Below are positions 18,760-27,608 of a DNA stretch of 64,000 nt, in pieces. Position 1 is the stretch's first letter, and each line of letters begins with the position of its first letter. Source of the stretch: Streptomyces pseudovenezuelae (GTDB lineage: Bacteria > Actinomycetota > Actinomycetes > Streptomycetales > Streptomycetaceae). The stretch spans positions 759,649 to 823,648 of the forward strand of contig NZ_KQ948150.1 of assembly GCF_001513955.1 (NCBI RefSeq), written 5' to 3'. The notes below the pieces were generated by a model, which did no database searches, was not told the origin of the DNA, and worked only from the letters and a program-made list of their open reading frames with translations. The position numbers and the translations under genes are program-made.

Positions 18760-19026
18760 TCGATGTGTCTCTTTGGCGTTCCGCCGGAAACGGAGAGCCT
18801 CCGTTCGGCACCGGCAGCGCACCGGGTGTACACCGTCAAGTAACCATCAAGGACAGCATGGTTGAGGAATCAACCGCAGACTGTTCGATCGAAGCTAATG
18901 TGTTCGTAGAGGCTGGAGAGGCTGAAGGGATGGAACGCGTCTTGTGCTGGTGGAGGATGTGCCGGTGACCGAGCACGACAACGGTCCCGACTCAAAGACC
19001 ACGGCGCTGATCGCCAGTGGTGCGGC
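18760..19026 (+). other. Intergenic stretch, possible leader ORF
   Basis: 267 bases between the giant gene and the ART-like gene. There is no clear terminator. A very short frame (possible GTG at 18944, ending 19028-19030) overlaps the next ATG as ATGA. The next gene has no good ribosome binding site of its own (GGTGCGGC before the ATG), so the short frame may serve as a coupling leader; this is weakly supported. Confidence 0.25.
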
Positions 19027-21957
19027 ATGACGCGCTGGAGCTCCTTCGGCAGACGCCGCGGCGACCGGCCGGCCGCCACGGGCGGGGCCCGGCCATCGGG
19101 GTCCACACCGCACCACGACACGGCGGACGCGGCCGACCAGGTGCTGGTGGAGGACTACGACGGCCTGCTCCTCCTGCGTTCCCCCTCGGACGACTCACTG
19201 AGTCCGGCCGACATCGGCGACCTGGCCCGGGGGCAGCGCTCGGACGAGGCGACCGTGACCCTGGTCGCAGGCACCGAGAGCGTGGCGGCGGACTCCTTCT
19301 GGCCCCGCCTGAGCCAACTGCTCGACACCCTCGGTGACTCGGGCACCGACACCGTACGGCTGGCCATGGCCGGCGCCGGCCGGGACAGCGCGGACCGGCC
19401 CGCCACCGCACGGCGGATCGCGGACGCGTGGGGCCTCACGGTGGAGGCACCGGACGGGCCGCCCCTGCTCGTGCCCGGCGGGACGCTCTTCGTGCCCGGC
19501 CTGCCGCTCGGCTCGGCGACGGACGGCGGTTGGTGGCGCTTCGCCCCGCAGACGCACCCGAAGCCCCTCGGCCCGCGCAGCCCGGCCCCGTCCTGGCAGA
19601 GCGCCTTACGCGCCCTGCCCGCGAGCACGGACGGCGGCTGCGTCGTCGAACAGATCCCCGCGGGAGTCCTCATCCGGCCTGCCGGAGCGGCACCGACCAA
19701 GCCGGGCGACCTCTACCACTCCGTGCCGGTCTCTCCCGGCCGCCTCGCGGTCGTGGTCGGCGTTCCCTACGGCGAGGACGTCCTGGCGGACGACGTCGCC
19801 GACGTACTCGCCGCCCTCCCGGCAGAGGTCAGGACTCTCGTACGCCTCGCGCCCGGTGGCCGTCGCGACCTGCTGCCGCTGGCGCAGGCCGTCGCCGACC
19901 GGCTGGACGCGGAGGTGGAGGTGATGACGGGGCTGCCGCTCATCGCCGCCGGACGCCCGCTGGGGACGTACGCGGTGCAGTCCGTCCTGGTCGGGGCCGA
20001 CCAGACGCCGCGATGGCTGCCCTTCGTCGATGCCGTCGTGTGCCGGCCGGCCCGGGGCGCCGCACAGGCGCCCGCCCCCCGCCTGCTGCGCTGGACGACA
20101 CCCGTGCCCAGAGCCGATCAGCCCTCGGACGGCGTCGTCGCACTGTCCGAACAGTGGCAGGTCACGGTCACCCGAGCAGGCCTGTGGGTCGGCCCGGTCG
20201 ACGGCCCCCGGCTGTCCCACACGGCCCGCCAGGTGAGCCCGTCCGGCCCACTGATCGAGGTCGGCCTGCCCGGCGAACGTCTCGACTCCTCCCTGTGGCC
20301 GGCCCTTTCGGGCCTCCTGGCCGGCCTGCCTCCCGCGCTGCGCGCGAGCGTGACGCTGCATGTGCACGGGATCCCGCACGACGGCGGTCGCGAGCTGCGC
20401 AGTCTGGCGGCACGACACGGCCTGCGGACGATCCGCTTCGCCTCGTTCAGCGCGCCGGTACCCACCCCGCGCGAGTCGACGCAGCCACCTCAGGCGAGCG
20501 GCACACTGCGCACTTCGTCCGACCCGGGCCACACCGAGCAGTCGGCTCCGGCCCCGGCACCCGTTCCGGCTTCCCCGCCCCCGGAGGCTAGCCGGAGCGC
20601 GGCTGCCCCAGTGACCGCCGGTGCCACCCCGACGCATTCCCGCCGAGAGGTCACCACGGCGCAGGAAACCGAGCGTTCGCGCCGAGTCGGTACACCGGGG
20701 GAGGGGACGGTGCCCGAGCGCACGGCGGTCGCGGAGGCGGCCGGCGGGGCCTCGGTGGGCACCGGATCTCCGCAAGCGAGGGTGCCCAGGCGGGACGTGC
20801 CGACGACTCGCGCGCCGAAGCCGCTTGAGCCGGACGCGGCTGCGCCCGAAAGGACCTTGCCCAGGCGCGAATCGATCATCGAAACCGTGCGACGCGCCGA
20901 GGCCGAGGCCGAGGTCGAGGTCGAGGTCGAGCCGGACGGTGTTCCGGAACAGCCGAAGACCCCGAAGCCCCAGCAGCGTGGCGGTGCGCCCGACGGTCCG
21001 GTCACCGAGCAGACCGCCCCCGCATCTGCCGACTCTTCCGACCTCGACGCCACCGACCCCGGTGCCGTGCCCGCAGTCCCGCCCGGCGTCGTCACGACCA
21101 GTTCGGTACCCGCCCCCGACGCACCACTGCCTTCCGCGCCCGCCGAAACGGGTGAGGCCACGCAGCCCCAGAGCACGCCCCTGCCCCCGGTCCCCTTCAG
21201 CCCAGGTCATCGCAGCACCGAAGACGACCGCACTGCCTTCCGCGCGCTGGCGGACGCGGAATGGGACCGGCACGGTACCGCCGTCGCCCGGGCACTCGCC
21301 CGGATGCCCGCCCTGCGGGGCAAGGAACAGGAAGCCGCTCGCGCTGACCTGATCGCGCTGCGGCTGTACCTGCACGCCGCACAGGGGCCGTTGAGCCACC
21401 AGACACTGACGCGCGCCCTGCACGGGCACGAGACTGATCTGCTGCCGTACTTGGCGTGCCTGGCATCGGCGCTGAACCGGCTGCCCTCCTACCGAGGCGT
21501 GGTGCTGCGTTCCACCGGAGCTGCCCCGGACGGCAGCGTGCCACGCCCCGGAACACTGCTGCGCGACGCCGCCCCGGTGAGCGCCACCCCGCTCGACCCG
21601 GTCCGCCCGTCCATGACGACGGGCGCCAGTTACGTCATCTGGTCCGTCGGCGCGCGCCGGGTACGACAGCTTTCGGACCCCGGCGACGGGCCGGAGGAAG
21701 TGGTGTTCACCCCCGGGGCCGTTTTCCGGGTTCTGGACGTACGCCGAGCCGGACAGGCCACGGCCCGGCAGATCTTCCTGCGCGAACTGCCTGCGCACGG
21801 GCCGGTCCGTCCCGATCCCGAAGCCGACAGTGCCGCACTCGCCCGTCTGGACGAGGCCGTACGCGGACGCTCCGCTCCGGCGAGTGCCGACCAGTGGCCG
21901 GAGCGCTGCTCCGGGCCCTTCGGCGCCGCGGAGGCGCACACCACAGCGAACCACTGA
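19027..21957 (+). CDS. Large protein with C-terminal ADP-ribosyltransferase-like domain
   Basis: 976 residues, no signal peptide. Residues ~35-480 hold three diverged repeats of a Trp/Leu helix, a beta segment and a Leu-Ala-X-X-(His/Asp)-Gly-Leu helix (for example LAQAVADRLDAEVEVMTGLP). Residues ~490-740 are Pro/Ala/Thr/Glu-rich linker. Residues ~745-940 resemble an R-S-E ADP-ribosyltransferase: helices, then YRGVVLR (Arg823 or Arg828), PVSATP (Ser852) and PEEVVFTPGAVFRVL (Glu890/Glu891). Pro889 stands where the first residue of the usual E/Q-x-E pair would be, so target specificity is unclear or the fold may be inactive. Leu194 is a TTA codon (19606-19608), implying bldA-dependent translation. 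It follows the giant protein on the same strand; a second effector or an accessory of the same system is inferred. ART assignment is by motif order only. Confidence 0.6.
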   Translation: MTRWSSFGRRRGDRPAATGGARPSGSTPHHDTADAADQVLVEDYDGLLLLRSPSDDSLSPADIGDLARGQRSDEATVTLVAGTESVAADSFWPRLSQLLDTLGDSGTDTVRLAMAGAGRDSADRPATARRIADAWGLTVEAPDGPPLLVPGGTLFVPGLPLGSATDGGWWRFAPQTHPKPLGPRSPAPSWQSALRALPASTDGGCVVEQIPAGVLIRPAGAAPTKPGDLYHSVPVSPGRLAVVVGVPYGEDVLADDVADVLAALPAEVRTLVRLAPGGRRDLLPLAQAVADRLDAEVEVMTGLPLIAAGRPLGTYAVQSVLVGADQTPRWLPFVDAVVCRPARGAAQAPAPRLLRWTTPVPRADQPSDGVVALSEQWQVTVTRAGLWVGPVDGPRLSHTARQVSPSGPLIEVGLPGERLDSSLWPALSGLLAGLPPALRASVTLHVHGIPHDGGRELRSLAARHGLRTIRFASFSAPVPTPRESTQPPQASGTLRTSSDPGHTEQSAPAPAPVPASPPPEASRSAAAPVTAGATPTHSRREVTTAQETERSRRVGTPGEGTVPERTAVAEAAGGASVGTGSPQARVPRRDVPTTRAPKPLEPDAAAPERTLPRRESIIETVRRAEAEAEVEVEVEPDGVPEQPKTPKPQQRGGAPDGPVTEQTAPASADSSDLDATDPGAVPAVPPGVVTTSSVPAPDAPLPSAPAETGEATQPQSTPLPPVPFSPGHRSTEDDRTAFRALADAEWDRHGTAVARALARMPALRGKEQEAARADLIALRLYLHAAQGPLSHQTLTRALHGHETDLLPYLACLASALNRLPSYRGVVLRSTGAAPDGSVPRPGTLLRDAAPVSATPLDPVRPSMTTGASYVIWSVGARRVRQLSDPGDGPEEVVFTPGAVFRVLDVRRAGQATARQIFLRELPAHGPVRPDPEADSAALARLDEAVRGRSAPASADQWPERCSGPFGAAEAHTTANH

Positions 21958-21973
21958 CATGAGGGGCAGTCGT

Positions 21974-23347
21974 ATGACTCGTCAGACCGATCCGGCCGGT
22001 GAGACACCGTCAACCGCGTCCGGAGCGTCGGGGACCTCCCGTGCCCACGGACCCTCGGACGGGCCCGGTTCCGCTGGGGTGACCATCCGCCGGGCAGTGC
22101 CGCTCCAGGGCACGGCACCGGACCCCGGTACGGCGCTGACACCGGGCGCGGGTCGCCCCGACCAGGCGAGCGCCGAGCCGACCGCCCCGTTACCTCCACC
22201 CCCGCCGGGGGCCTCCGCAGCCTCTGCGGTGTCCTCCGAGCCTGCCCCGTCGGAGGGCGCGCCCACGGGACCCGTCCGGACCGGGAACGAGGAGGAGGGC
22301 GCCGGCGCCGAGGGCGTTTCGGCGGCAGGGGAAGAGCAGGCCGCAGCCGGGTCCACGGTCACCAAGAGCGACCCCGGCCTGGCTCCCGCCGAGTCCGGCG
22401 CTGTCACGAGCGCCCCCGACACCGCGGCAAGTGAGCCGGATGCCGACCCCGTCGTCGTGGCAGGGGGCAGCGGCGGCGCCGGCCCCACGGCCGCCGGACA
22501 GGCGCACACCGGACCCAAGAAGCCGATGCTGGCCGCCGCGGCCATCGTCGGGGCGATCCTGATAGGGGTCCCGTTCCTCGTAGCGGGACAGGGCGACAGG
22601 GAAGAGCGCGGCTCGGATCGGACCGACAACGCGGCCGGGACGGTCCTGGACACCGACCGGAAACCGCATGCCTCGGAGAGCTACGCGACCGAATCGCCTT
22701 CCCCGTCCGCCTCCACCTCCTCCTCGCCCAGCAACTCGCCCGAAGGGAAGCAGGCCAGGGACGAGAAGGCCGCGCCGGTCGTCCAGGAGCAGAAGGCATC
22801 CCCGACGGCCAGTCAGCCCGCGAAGCCCAAGCAGGGCAAGGCAACCACCACCGGCTCCGCCGAGAAGCTCCGCCTTAAGGCCAACGCGGCCTCCAGCGCG
22901 GGCAACACCCTGCTGAAGAACGCCACGACGGGCCTGTGCGCCGACGTCCCCAACTACGGCAACGGCAAGGTCGACGGCCCGGTCAACCAGTACCCCTGCG
23001 ACGGCACCACCGCCGACAACCAGCTGTGGAACCTGGAGGTGGCCCAGGCCAAGGGCGGACCCCAGGGGGCCTCTCTGTTCCTCATCAGGAACAGCAAGGA
23101 CAAGTTCTGCATGGACCTGCCCTACTACGGTGCGGCGGCCTCGGGCACCAACGTCACCGAGTACTACTGCCGGGCGAGCTCGGACAACCAGCTGTGGTGG
23201 CTCGACCCCCGCTCGGACGGCTCGTACTGGATCCGCAGTTACTCCAGCAACAACCTCTGCCTGGGACTCGAAGGGGGCGCCTCCGCAGGCAACGACGCGC
23301 ATCTGGAGATCGGCGGATGCGGGACCGCGGACCGCTGGCGCCTCTGA
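21974..23347 (+). CDS. Membrane-anchored protein with C-terminal ricin-type beta-trefoil lectin domain
   Basis: 457 residues. The ATG at 21974 is preferred over 21959 because GAGGGG lies 7 bases before it. Residues 1-180 are Pro/Ala/Glu/Ser rich and disordered. KKPMLAAAAIVGAILIGVPF (182-201) is the start of a single membrane segment, followed by a Ser/Pro/Lys stalk. Residues ~312-457 form a ricin-like domain with two DNQLWxL repeats (the QxW core) and paired Cys. The topology predicted is cytosolic N-terminus and outside lectin. Leu73 is TTA (22190-22192). It starts 17 bases after the ART-like gene stop and is probably cotranscribed with it. The following gene has the same anchor and a different lectin head. 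Role inferred: glycan binding at the cell surface, perhaps docking of secreted effectors. Confidence 0.78.
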   Translation: MTRQTDPAGETPSTASGASGTSRAHGPSDGPGSAGVTIRRAVPLQGTAPDPGTALTPGAGRPDQASAEPTAPLPPPPPGASAASAVSSEPAPSEGAPTGPVRTGNEEEGAGAEGVSAAGEEQAAAGSTVTKSDPGLAPAESGAVTSAPDTAASEPDADPVVVAGGSGGAGPTAAGQAHTGPKKPMLAAAAIVGAILIGVPFLVAGQGDREERGSDRTDNAAGTVLDTDRKPHASESYATESPSPSASTSSSPSNSPEGKQARDEKAAPVVQEQKASPTASQPAKPKQGKATTTGSAEKLRLKANAASSAGNTLLKNATTGLCADVPNYGNGKVDGPVNQYPCDGTTADNQLWNLEVAQAKGGPQGASLFLIRNSKDKFCMDLPYYGAAASGTNVTEYYCRASSDNQLWWLDPRSDGSYWIRSYSSNNLCLGLEGGASAGNDAHLEIGGCGTADRWRL

Positions 23348-23441
23348 CCTACGCCAAGGCCGCCATGCGCCCGGACACTGATGCCCGCCCCAGGACCGAC
23401 AGCCCACAACGCACACCGACAACCGACCGGAGAAGGCCCGA

Positions 23442-24554
23442 ATGAGTGCCCAACGAAACGCGGGAGACGCCACATCCCCCGGCACCGCACAAGGCGCCCC
23501 GCAGATACGCGTCGCGGTCGCCTTGCCCGCGTCCTCCGAGCCGCCCGAGGGGACCCTGACCCCGGGCCGGATCACGGCCACGGGCCCTGACACGACGAAC
23601 GGTGAACCGGCGCAGCACGAGCCGACCGTCGCGGGATCGGGCCCAGAGAAGGCCGCGGAGGAAGAGCCCGGTCCGACGACAACGCTGTCGGACAAGGCTG
23701 CCGCGCGGGAAGCGGACGAGGCGCTCGTGCCGGGTGAGGCTGACAGGGCCGAGACGGACGGCGGCGCCGCGGCGCCGCAGGCGCGGAGCGAGGCCGACGA
23801 GGCGGCGACCGCTATGGCATCGGTCTCAACCGCGGCCGAAGGCCCCTCCGGCGACGCCGACGCGGGGGAGTCCCGTGGGGGACGGCCCAAGAAGCCGATG
23901 CTGGCCGCGGCGGGCATCGTCGGCGCCGTCCTGGTCGCCGTGCCCTTCCTGCTCATGGGGGGCCAGGACGACGACACCAAGCAGAAGACAGCCAACTCCG
24001 TCGGGCGCGAGGACAGCGACACCCTGCTGGGGGCGAACGCGGCGCAGGAGGCACCGGAGGACTACGCCACCCAGACCCCGAGCGTCACCCCGAGCAAGAA
24101 AGCGGCGAAGAAGTCCGCGAAGCCGAGCCCCGCCGAGTCCACGCCGTCGGTGAACAAGGCCGCGGACACGAAGTCCAAGCCGACGCACAGCGCCACACCC
24201 TCGGCGAAGGCGACCCGGCCCAAGGCTCCGGTGTGGACCAGCACGTCCGTCACGGCACCGAGCACGCTGTCCGTCGGCGAGTCCTGGAGCACCAACCGCA
24301 TCAAGATGGTCATGCAGGCGGACGGCAACCTCGTCGTCTACAACGAGAAGGGCAAGGCCACCTGGGCGTCGATGACCTTCGGCGAGAACCACACGGCCCG
24401 CTTCCAGACGGACGGCAACCTAGTCATCCACAACGGCGACGACCGGCCCATCTGGGGAGCGGACGTATGGGGCCACCCGGGCGCGAAGCTGATCCTCCGC
24501 ACGGACGGCAAGGTGGTCATCATGGACGGCACGACCATGACGTGGTCCACCTGA
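23442..24554 (+). CDS. Membrane-anchored protein with C-terminal bulb-type (mannose-binding) lectin domain
   Basis: 370 residues. A disordered, acidic N-terminus (1-148) precedes KKPMLAAAGIVGAVLVAVPF (150-169) at the start of one membrane segment. A Lys/Ser/Pro stalk follows, then a B-lectin domain (~265-370). Three beta-prism repeats are visible: MQADGNLVVYN matches the mannose-binding consensus QxDxNxVxY; FQTDGNLVIHN is close; LRTDGKVVIMD is degenerate. The anchor is near-identical in DNA to that of the upstream ricin-type gene, so the two are paralogues with swapped heads. No TTA codon was seen. Predicted to display a mannose- or similar sugar-binding domain outside the membrane. Confidence 0.8.
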   Translation: MSAQRNAGDATSPGTAQGAPQIRVAVALPASSEPPEGTLTPGRITATGPDTTNGEPAQHEPTVAGSGPEKAAEEEPGPTTTLSDKAAAREADEALVPGEADRAETDGGAAAPQARSEADEAATAMASVSTAAEGPSGDADAGESRGGRPKKPMLAAAGIVGAVLVAVPFLLMGGQDDDTKQKTANSVGREDSDTLLGANAAQEAPEDYATQTPSVTPSKKAAKKSAKPSPAESTPSVNKAADTKSKPTHSATPSAKATRPKAPVWTSTSVTAPSTLSVGESWSTNRIKMVMQADGNLVVYNEKGKATWASMTFGENHTARFQTDGNLVIHNGDDRPIWGADVWGHPGAKLILRTDGKVVIMDGTTMTWST

Positions 24555-24697
24555 CCGAGCGCGCGAGCTGGCCGAGTTGCCCCGCCCCCAGGTCGCCGCT
24601 GCCCTCCGTGGCTGCCTGCCGCAACCTGTGCCCGCCCACAACGCGAGGGCAGGCCAGGGGTGTTGACGCAGCCCTCGCCGGCCGCCCCGGGCACACG

Positions 24698-26017
24698 TCA
24701 CCGGCCGGTTCGTGCCAGCACGTCCCTGATGGTCTCGGCCTGTCGGAGGGGCCTGAAGTGGACGTGACCGTCGGGATCGACACGCACTCCGTGGACGGCG
24801 GGATCGGGCAGGCTGTTGTAGTGGAAGGGGGTGGAGGAGTAGTACGCACCGGTGTCGAGGAGGGCGACGATGTCGCCCGGGGCGAGCCGGGGCAGCGGGC
24901 GGGCCTCGGCGAGCAGGTCGCCGGCGAAGCAGCAGGGGCCCGCGATGTCCTGGGGCACGGGTTCGCCTTGCTTGAGGGTCCCGTCGGGGGAGTGGGCGGT
25001 GAGGCGCAGGGGCCAGGCGGCCGGCATGAACACCGTCCGGGTGGCGACCTGGGCACCGGCGTGGGTGATCGCGATCGGGCGGCCGCCGGAGACCTTGGTG
25101 TACTCCACGCAGGCGGCCGTGAAGCCGTTCTTGGCCAGCAGTGACCGTCCGAACTCGGTGACGATCCGGTATGCGCCGGTGAACAGGGCCGGGGCATGAG
25201 CGCGGAGAGCCGCGACGTAGTCGTCGAAGCCGGGGGTCGTCTCGTCGTCGGCGAAATTGACGGGGAGTCCGCCGCCGATGTCGATACCGGTCACCTGGCG
25301 TCGCCCGCAGGTGCTGTTGACCTCCTCGGCGAAGGCCACGGCCTTCGCGATGCCCTGGGCGATCAGATCCAACGGGCAGCCCTGCGATCCGACGTGCGCG
25401 TGCACCCAGGTCAGCCATGGCCGCTCGCGGTAGGCGTCAAGGAGCCGCTGCCGGTTTCCGTCGTCCTCCAGAGCGATCCCGAACTTCGAGGTCGCGGTGG
25501 CCGTGCTCATCTCCGCGATGCCGCCCCCACCCACCTGGGGATTGAGGCGGACACCTATCCGGGAGGCGGGGGCTGACCCGGTGGTGGAGGCGCGGGCCGC
25601 GAGGATCTCGTCGATGCGGGCGAGTTCCTGGAAGTTGTCCGCGTTGACCGCGACGCCCAGGTCAAGGGCCTGGCGAAGGTCGGAGCGGGTCTTCGCGGGG
25701 GAGTCGTAGACGATCTGTTCCGGCGCGAATCCGGCGGACAGAGCCTGCGCGAGCTCCCCCGCACTGGCCACCTCGCAGCCCATGCCGAGCTTGCGCACCT
25801 CCTCCAGCACCGGCACCAGGCAGTTCGCCTTCGCGGCGAAGGTGTGCAGGACGTCCACGGAGTCCGGAAAGGCCTTGTGCAACGCCGCGACGCTCGCCGC
25901 GACCTCGTCGAGGTCGACGAAAGCGGCCAGTACGGCGCTCTCGGGTTCGACGAGCCGGTCCCGCACGGCCGCACGCAGGATGTGTTCGCGCCGCTCGCCT
26001 GCCGAGGAGTTCATCAT
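24698..26017 (-). CDS. Type III PLP-dependent decarboxylase (ornithine/diaminopimelate decarboxylase family)
   Basis: 439 residues from the ATG at 26017, which overlaps the stop of the upstream hydrolase (ATGA); an in-frame extension upstream is not needed. The N-terminal alanine-racemase-like barrel has the PLP lysine in HTFAAKAN, then GIDIGGGLP for phosphate binding. The C-terminal beta domain has GPCCFAGD (substrate Cys of the family) and DTGAYYSSTPFHYNS. Length fits the family. Substrate cannot be read from sequence; ornithine, lysine, diaminopimelate and diaminobutyrate-type acids are all possible. It is the last gene of the ABC-importer operon, next to a gamma-glutamyl hydrolase. Inferred: decarboxylation of an imported or released amino acid. 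Confidence 0.85.
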   Translation of the reverse strand: MMNSSAGERREHILRAAVRDRLVEPESAVLAAFVDLDEVAASVAALHKAFPDSVDVLHTFAAKANCLVPVLEEVRKLGMGCEVASAGELAQALSAGFAPEQIVYDSPAKTRSDLRQALDLGVAVNADNFQELARIDEILAARASTTGSAPASRIGVRLNPQVGGGGIAEMSTATATSKFGIALEDDGNRQRLLDAYRERPWLTWVHAHVGSQGCPLDLIAQGIAKAVAFAEEVNSTCGRRQVTGIDIGGGLPVNFADDETTPGFDDYVAALRAHAPALFTGAYRIVTEFGRSLLAKNGFTAACVEYTKVSGGRPIAITHAGAQVATRTVFMPAAWPLRLTAHSPDGTLKQGEPVPQDIAGPCCFAGDLLAEARPLPRLAPGDIVALLDTGAYYSSTPFHYNSLPDPAVHGVRVDPDGHVHFRPLRQAETIRDVLARTGR

Positions 26018-26775
26018 GCGGAGACGGTCCTTTCCTGGCTGCGTGCAGCCGCGTATCGGGCGGAACTTGAGACGAAATCCTCGAAGAGCCGACGGTGCGC
26101 GGGCCGGCTGGTCAGCTCCTCCGGGTGGTATTGCACGCCGATGATCCACCGGTCCGGGTCGGCCGACTCGACGGCTTCCGTGACGCCGTCCTCGGACGTG
26201 CCGACCACCTTCAGAGCCGGTGCAGGCCAGGCGATGGCCTGATGGTGCAGGCTGTTGACCCGCAGCAGCCGTGCTCCGGACAGTCCGGCGAGGCGGGAGC
26301 CCGCTTCGAGTCGAAGCTCATGCGCTTCGGAGTCCAACGGAAGGGCCGGCAGATGGGACACGTCCCCCGGCTCCAGGTGCTGGATGAGGCCGCCGCCGAG
26401 AGCGACGTTGAGGATCTGGCAACCACGGCAGATGCCGAGTACGGGCATCCCCAGGCGGACGGCATGGTCGATCGCGGCGATCTCCAGCGCGTCCAGGTCG
26501 TCGTCGATGACCGTCTCAGGCCGTGGTTCCTCGCCGAAATGGCGGGGGTTGGGGTCGGGCGCGCCGATTCCGCCCGGCAGCAGCAGGCCGTCGACGCGTT
26601 CCATGATGTGCCGCACGGCGGCGGTGTCGACTCCGGGCACGACGACCACGGGCAGGGCACCCGAAGCCGTCAGTGCCCGTACGGAGTTCTCCGCGAGTCT
26701 CAGCACGGAGGGGCGGCGGGGCAGGTCCCGCCCGGCCGTCACCGCGATCAGGGGCGGGTGGGCAGTGTCAGACAC
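26014..26775 (-). CDS. Peptidase C26 / gamma-glutamyl-gamma-aminobutyrate hydrolase family protein
   Basis: 253 residues from a GTG. Class I glutamine-amidotransferase fold: LPGGIGAPDPNP, nucleophile Cys in GICRGCQ, catalytic His-Pro-Glu in GVQYHPEEL. The layout matches PuuD-type hydrolases that cut gamma-glutamyl amide bonds. There is no synthetase domain, so it should act as a stand-alone hydrolase in the cytosol. Transcribed between the ABC ATPase (56-base gap) and the decarboxylase (4-base overlap), so it probably handles the compound brought in by the importer. Confidence 0.88.
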   Translation of the reverse strand: MSDTAHPPLIAVTAGRDLPRRPSVLRLAENSVRALTASGALPVVVVPGVDTAAVRHIMERVDGLLLPGGIGAPDPNPRHFGEEPRPETVIDDDLDALEIAAIDHAVRLGMPVLGICRGCQILNVALGGGLIQHLEPGDVSHLPALPLDSEAHELRLEAGSRLAGLSGARLLRVNSLHHQAIAWPAPALKVVGTSEDGVTEAVESADPDRWIIGVQYHPEELTSRPAHRRLFEDFVSSSARYAAARSQERTVSA

Positions 26776-26831
26776 GGAGGTGTTGCCTCTCGTCGGGGCG
26801 GCGCGGGCGCGGGGGCGGGGGCGGGAACGAT

Positions 26832-27608
26832 CTACAGGACGCTGTCGAGGAACGCCCTCGTGCGCTCGTGCTGCGGATCGTCGATGACATGGGACGGTGT
26901 GCCGGACTCGACGACGACGCCGTCGTCCATGAAGACGACCTGGTCCGCGACCTCGCGGGCGAAACCGATCTCATGGGTGACGACGATCATCGTCATTCCG
27001 CTCCTCGCCAGGTCGCGCATCACGCTCAGCACGTCACCGACGAGTTCGGGGTCCAGCGCGGAGGTCGGCTCGTCGAAGAGCATCAGCTTCGGTTCCATGG
27101 CGAGCGCGCGGGCAATGGCGACGCGTTGCTGCTGCCCTCCCGACAGATGGGCCGGATAGGCGCCGGCGTGGTCGGTGAGTCCGACCCGCCGCAGCAGCTC
27201 CATGCCGCGTGCGCGGGCGTGGGCGCGGTCGTGGCGGGCCACGCCGATCGGCGCCTCGGTGATGTTCTCCAGGGCCGTGAGGTGGGGGAACAGGTTGAAC
27301 CGCTGGAAGACCATGCCGATGCTGCGGCGCTGAGCCGCGATCTGCTTCGGCTTCATCTCCCTGGCCCGCCCCTTGGGGGAGGTGCCTTCCTCGTAGCCCA
27401 TCAACTCGCCGTCGACGTAGATACGGCCGCCGTCGACCTTCTCCAGGTGGTTGATGCAGCGCAGGAAGGTCGACTTGCCCGAACCCGACGGTCCGAGCAG
27501 ACACATCACCTCCCCGCGCCGGACTTCGAGGTCGATGCCCTTGAGCACGTGGTGGGCACCGAAGTGCTTGCGTACGTTCCTGGCCTCGACCAACAGGCTG
27601 CGCGTCAT
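26832..27608 (-). CDS. Amino-acid-type ABC transporter ATP-binding protein
   Basis: 258 residues; the ATG at 27608 overlaps the permease stop (ATGA). Walker A GPSGSGKST, signature LSGGQQQR and Walker B KLMLFDEPTSALD are intact, followed by the switch His in VVTHEIGFA. It is closest in style to GlnQ/HisP ATPases, including a 15-20 residue insertion typical of this polar amino acid group (around GYEEGTSPKGRAREMKPKQ). It powers the adjacent single permease, probably as homodimers. Confidence 0.93.
   Translation of the reverse strand: MTRSLLVEARNVRKHFGAHHVLKGIDLEVRRGEVMCLLGPSGSGKSTFLRCINHLEKVDGGRIYVDGELMGYEEGTSPKGRAREMKPKQIAAQRRSIGMVFQRFNLFPHLTALENITEAPIGVARHDRAHARARGMELLRRVGLTDHAGAYPAHLSGGQQQRVAIARALAMEPKLMLFDEPTSALDPELVGDVLSVMRDLARSGMTMIVVTHEIGFAREVADQVVFMDDGVVVESGTPSHVIDDPQHERTRAFLDSVL

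Noticed and set aside
16120..18822. Minus-strand open frame of 900 codons opposite the OTU units
   Set aside because: Gly/Arg/Gln-rich shadow sequence; the OTU motifs on the plus strand are unambiguous.
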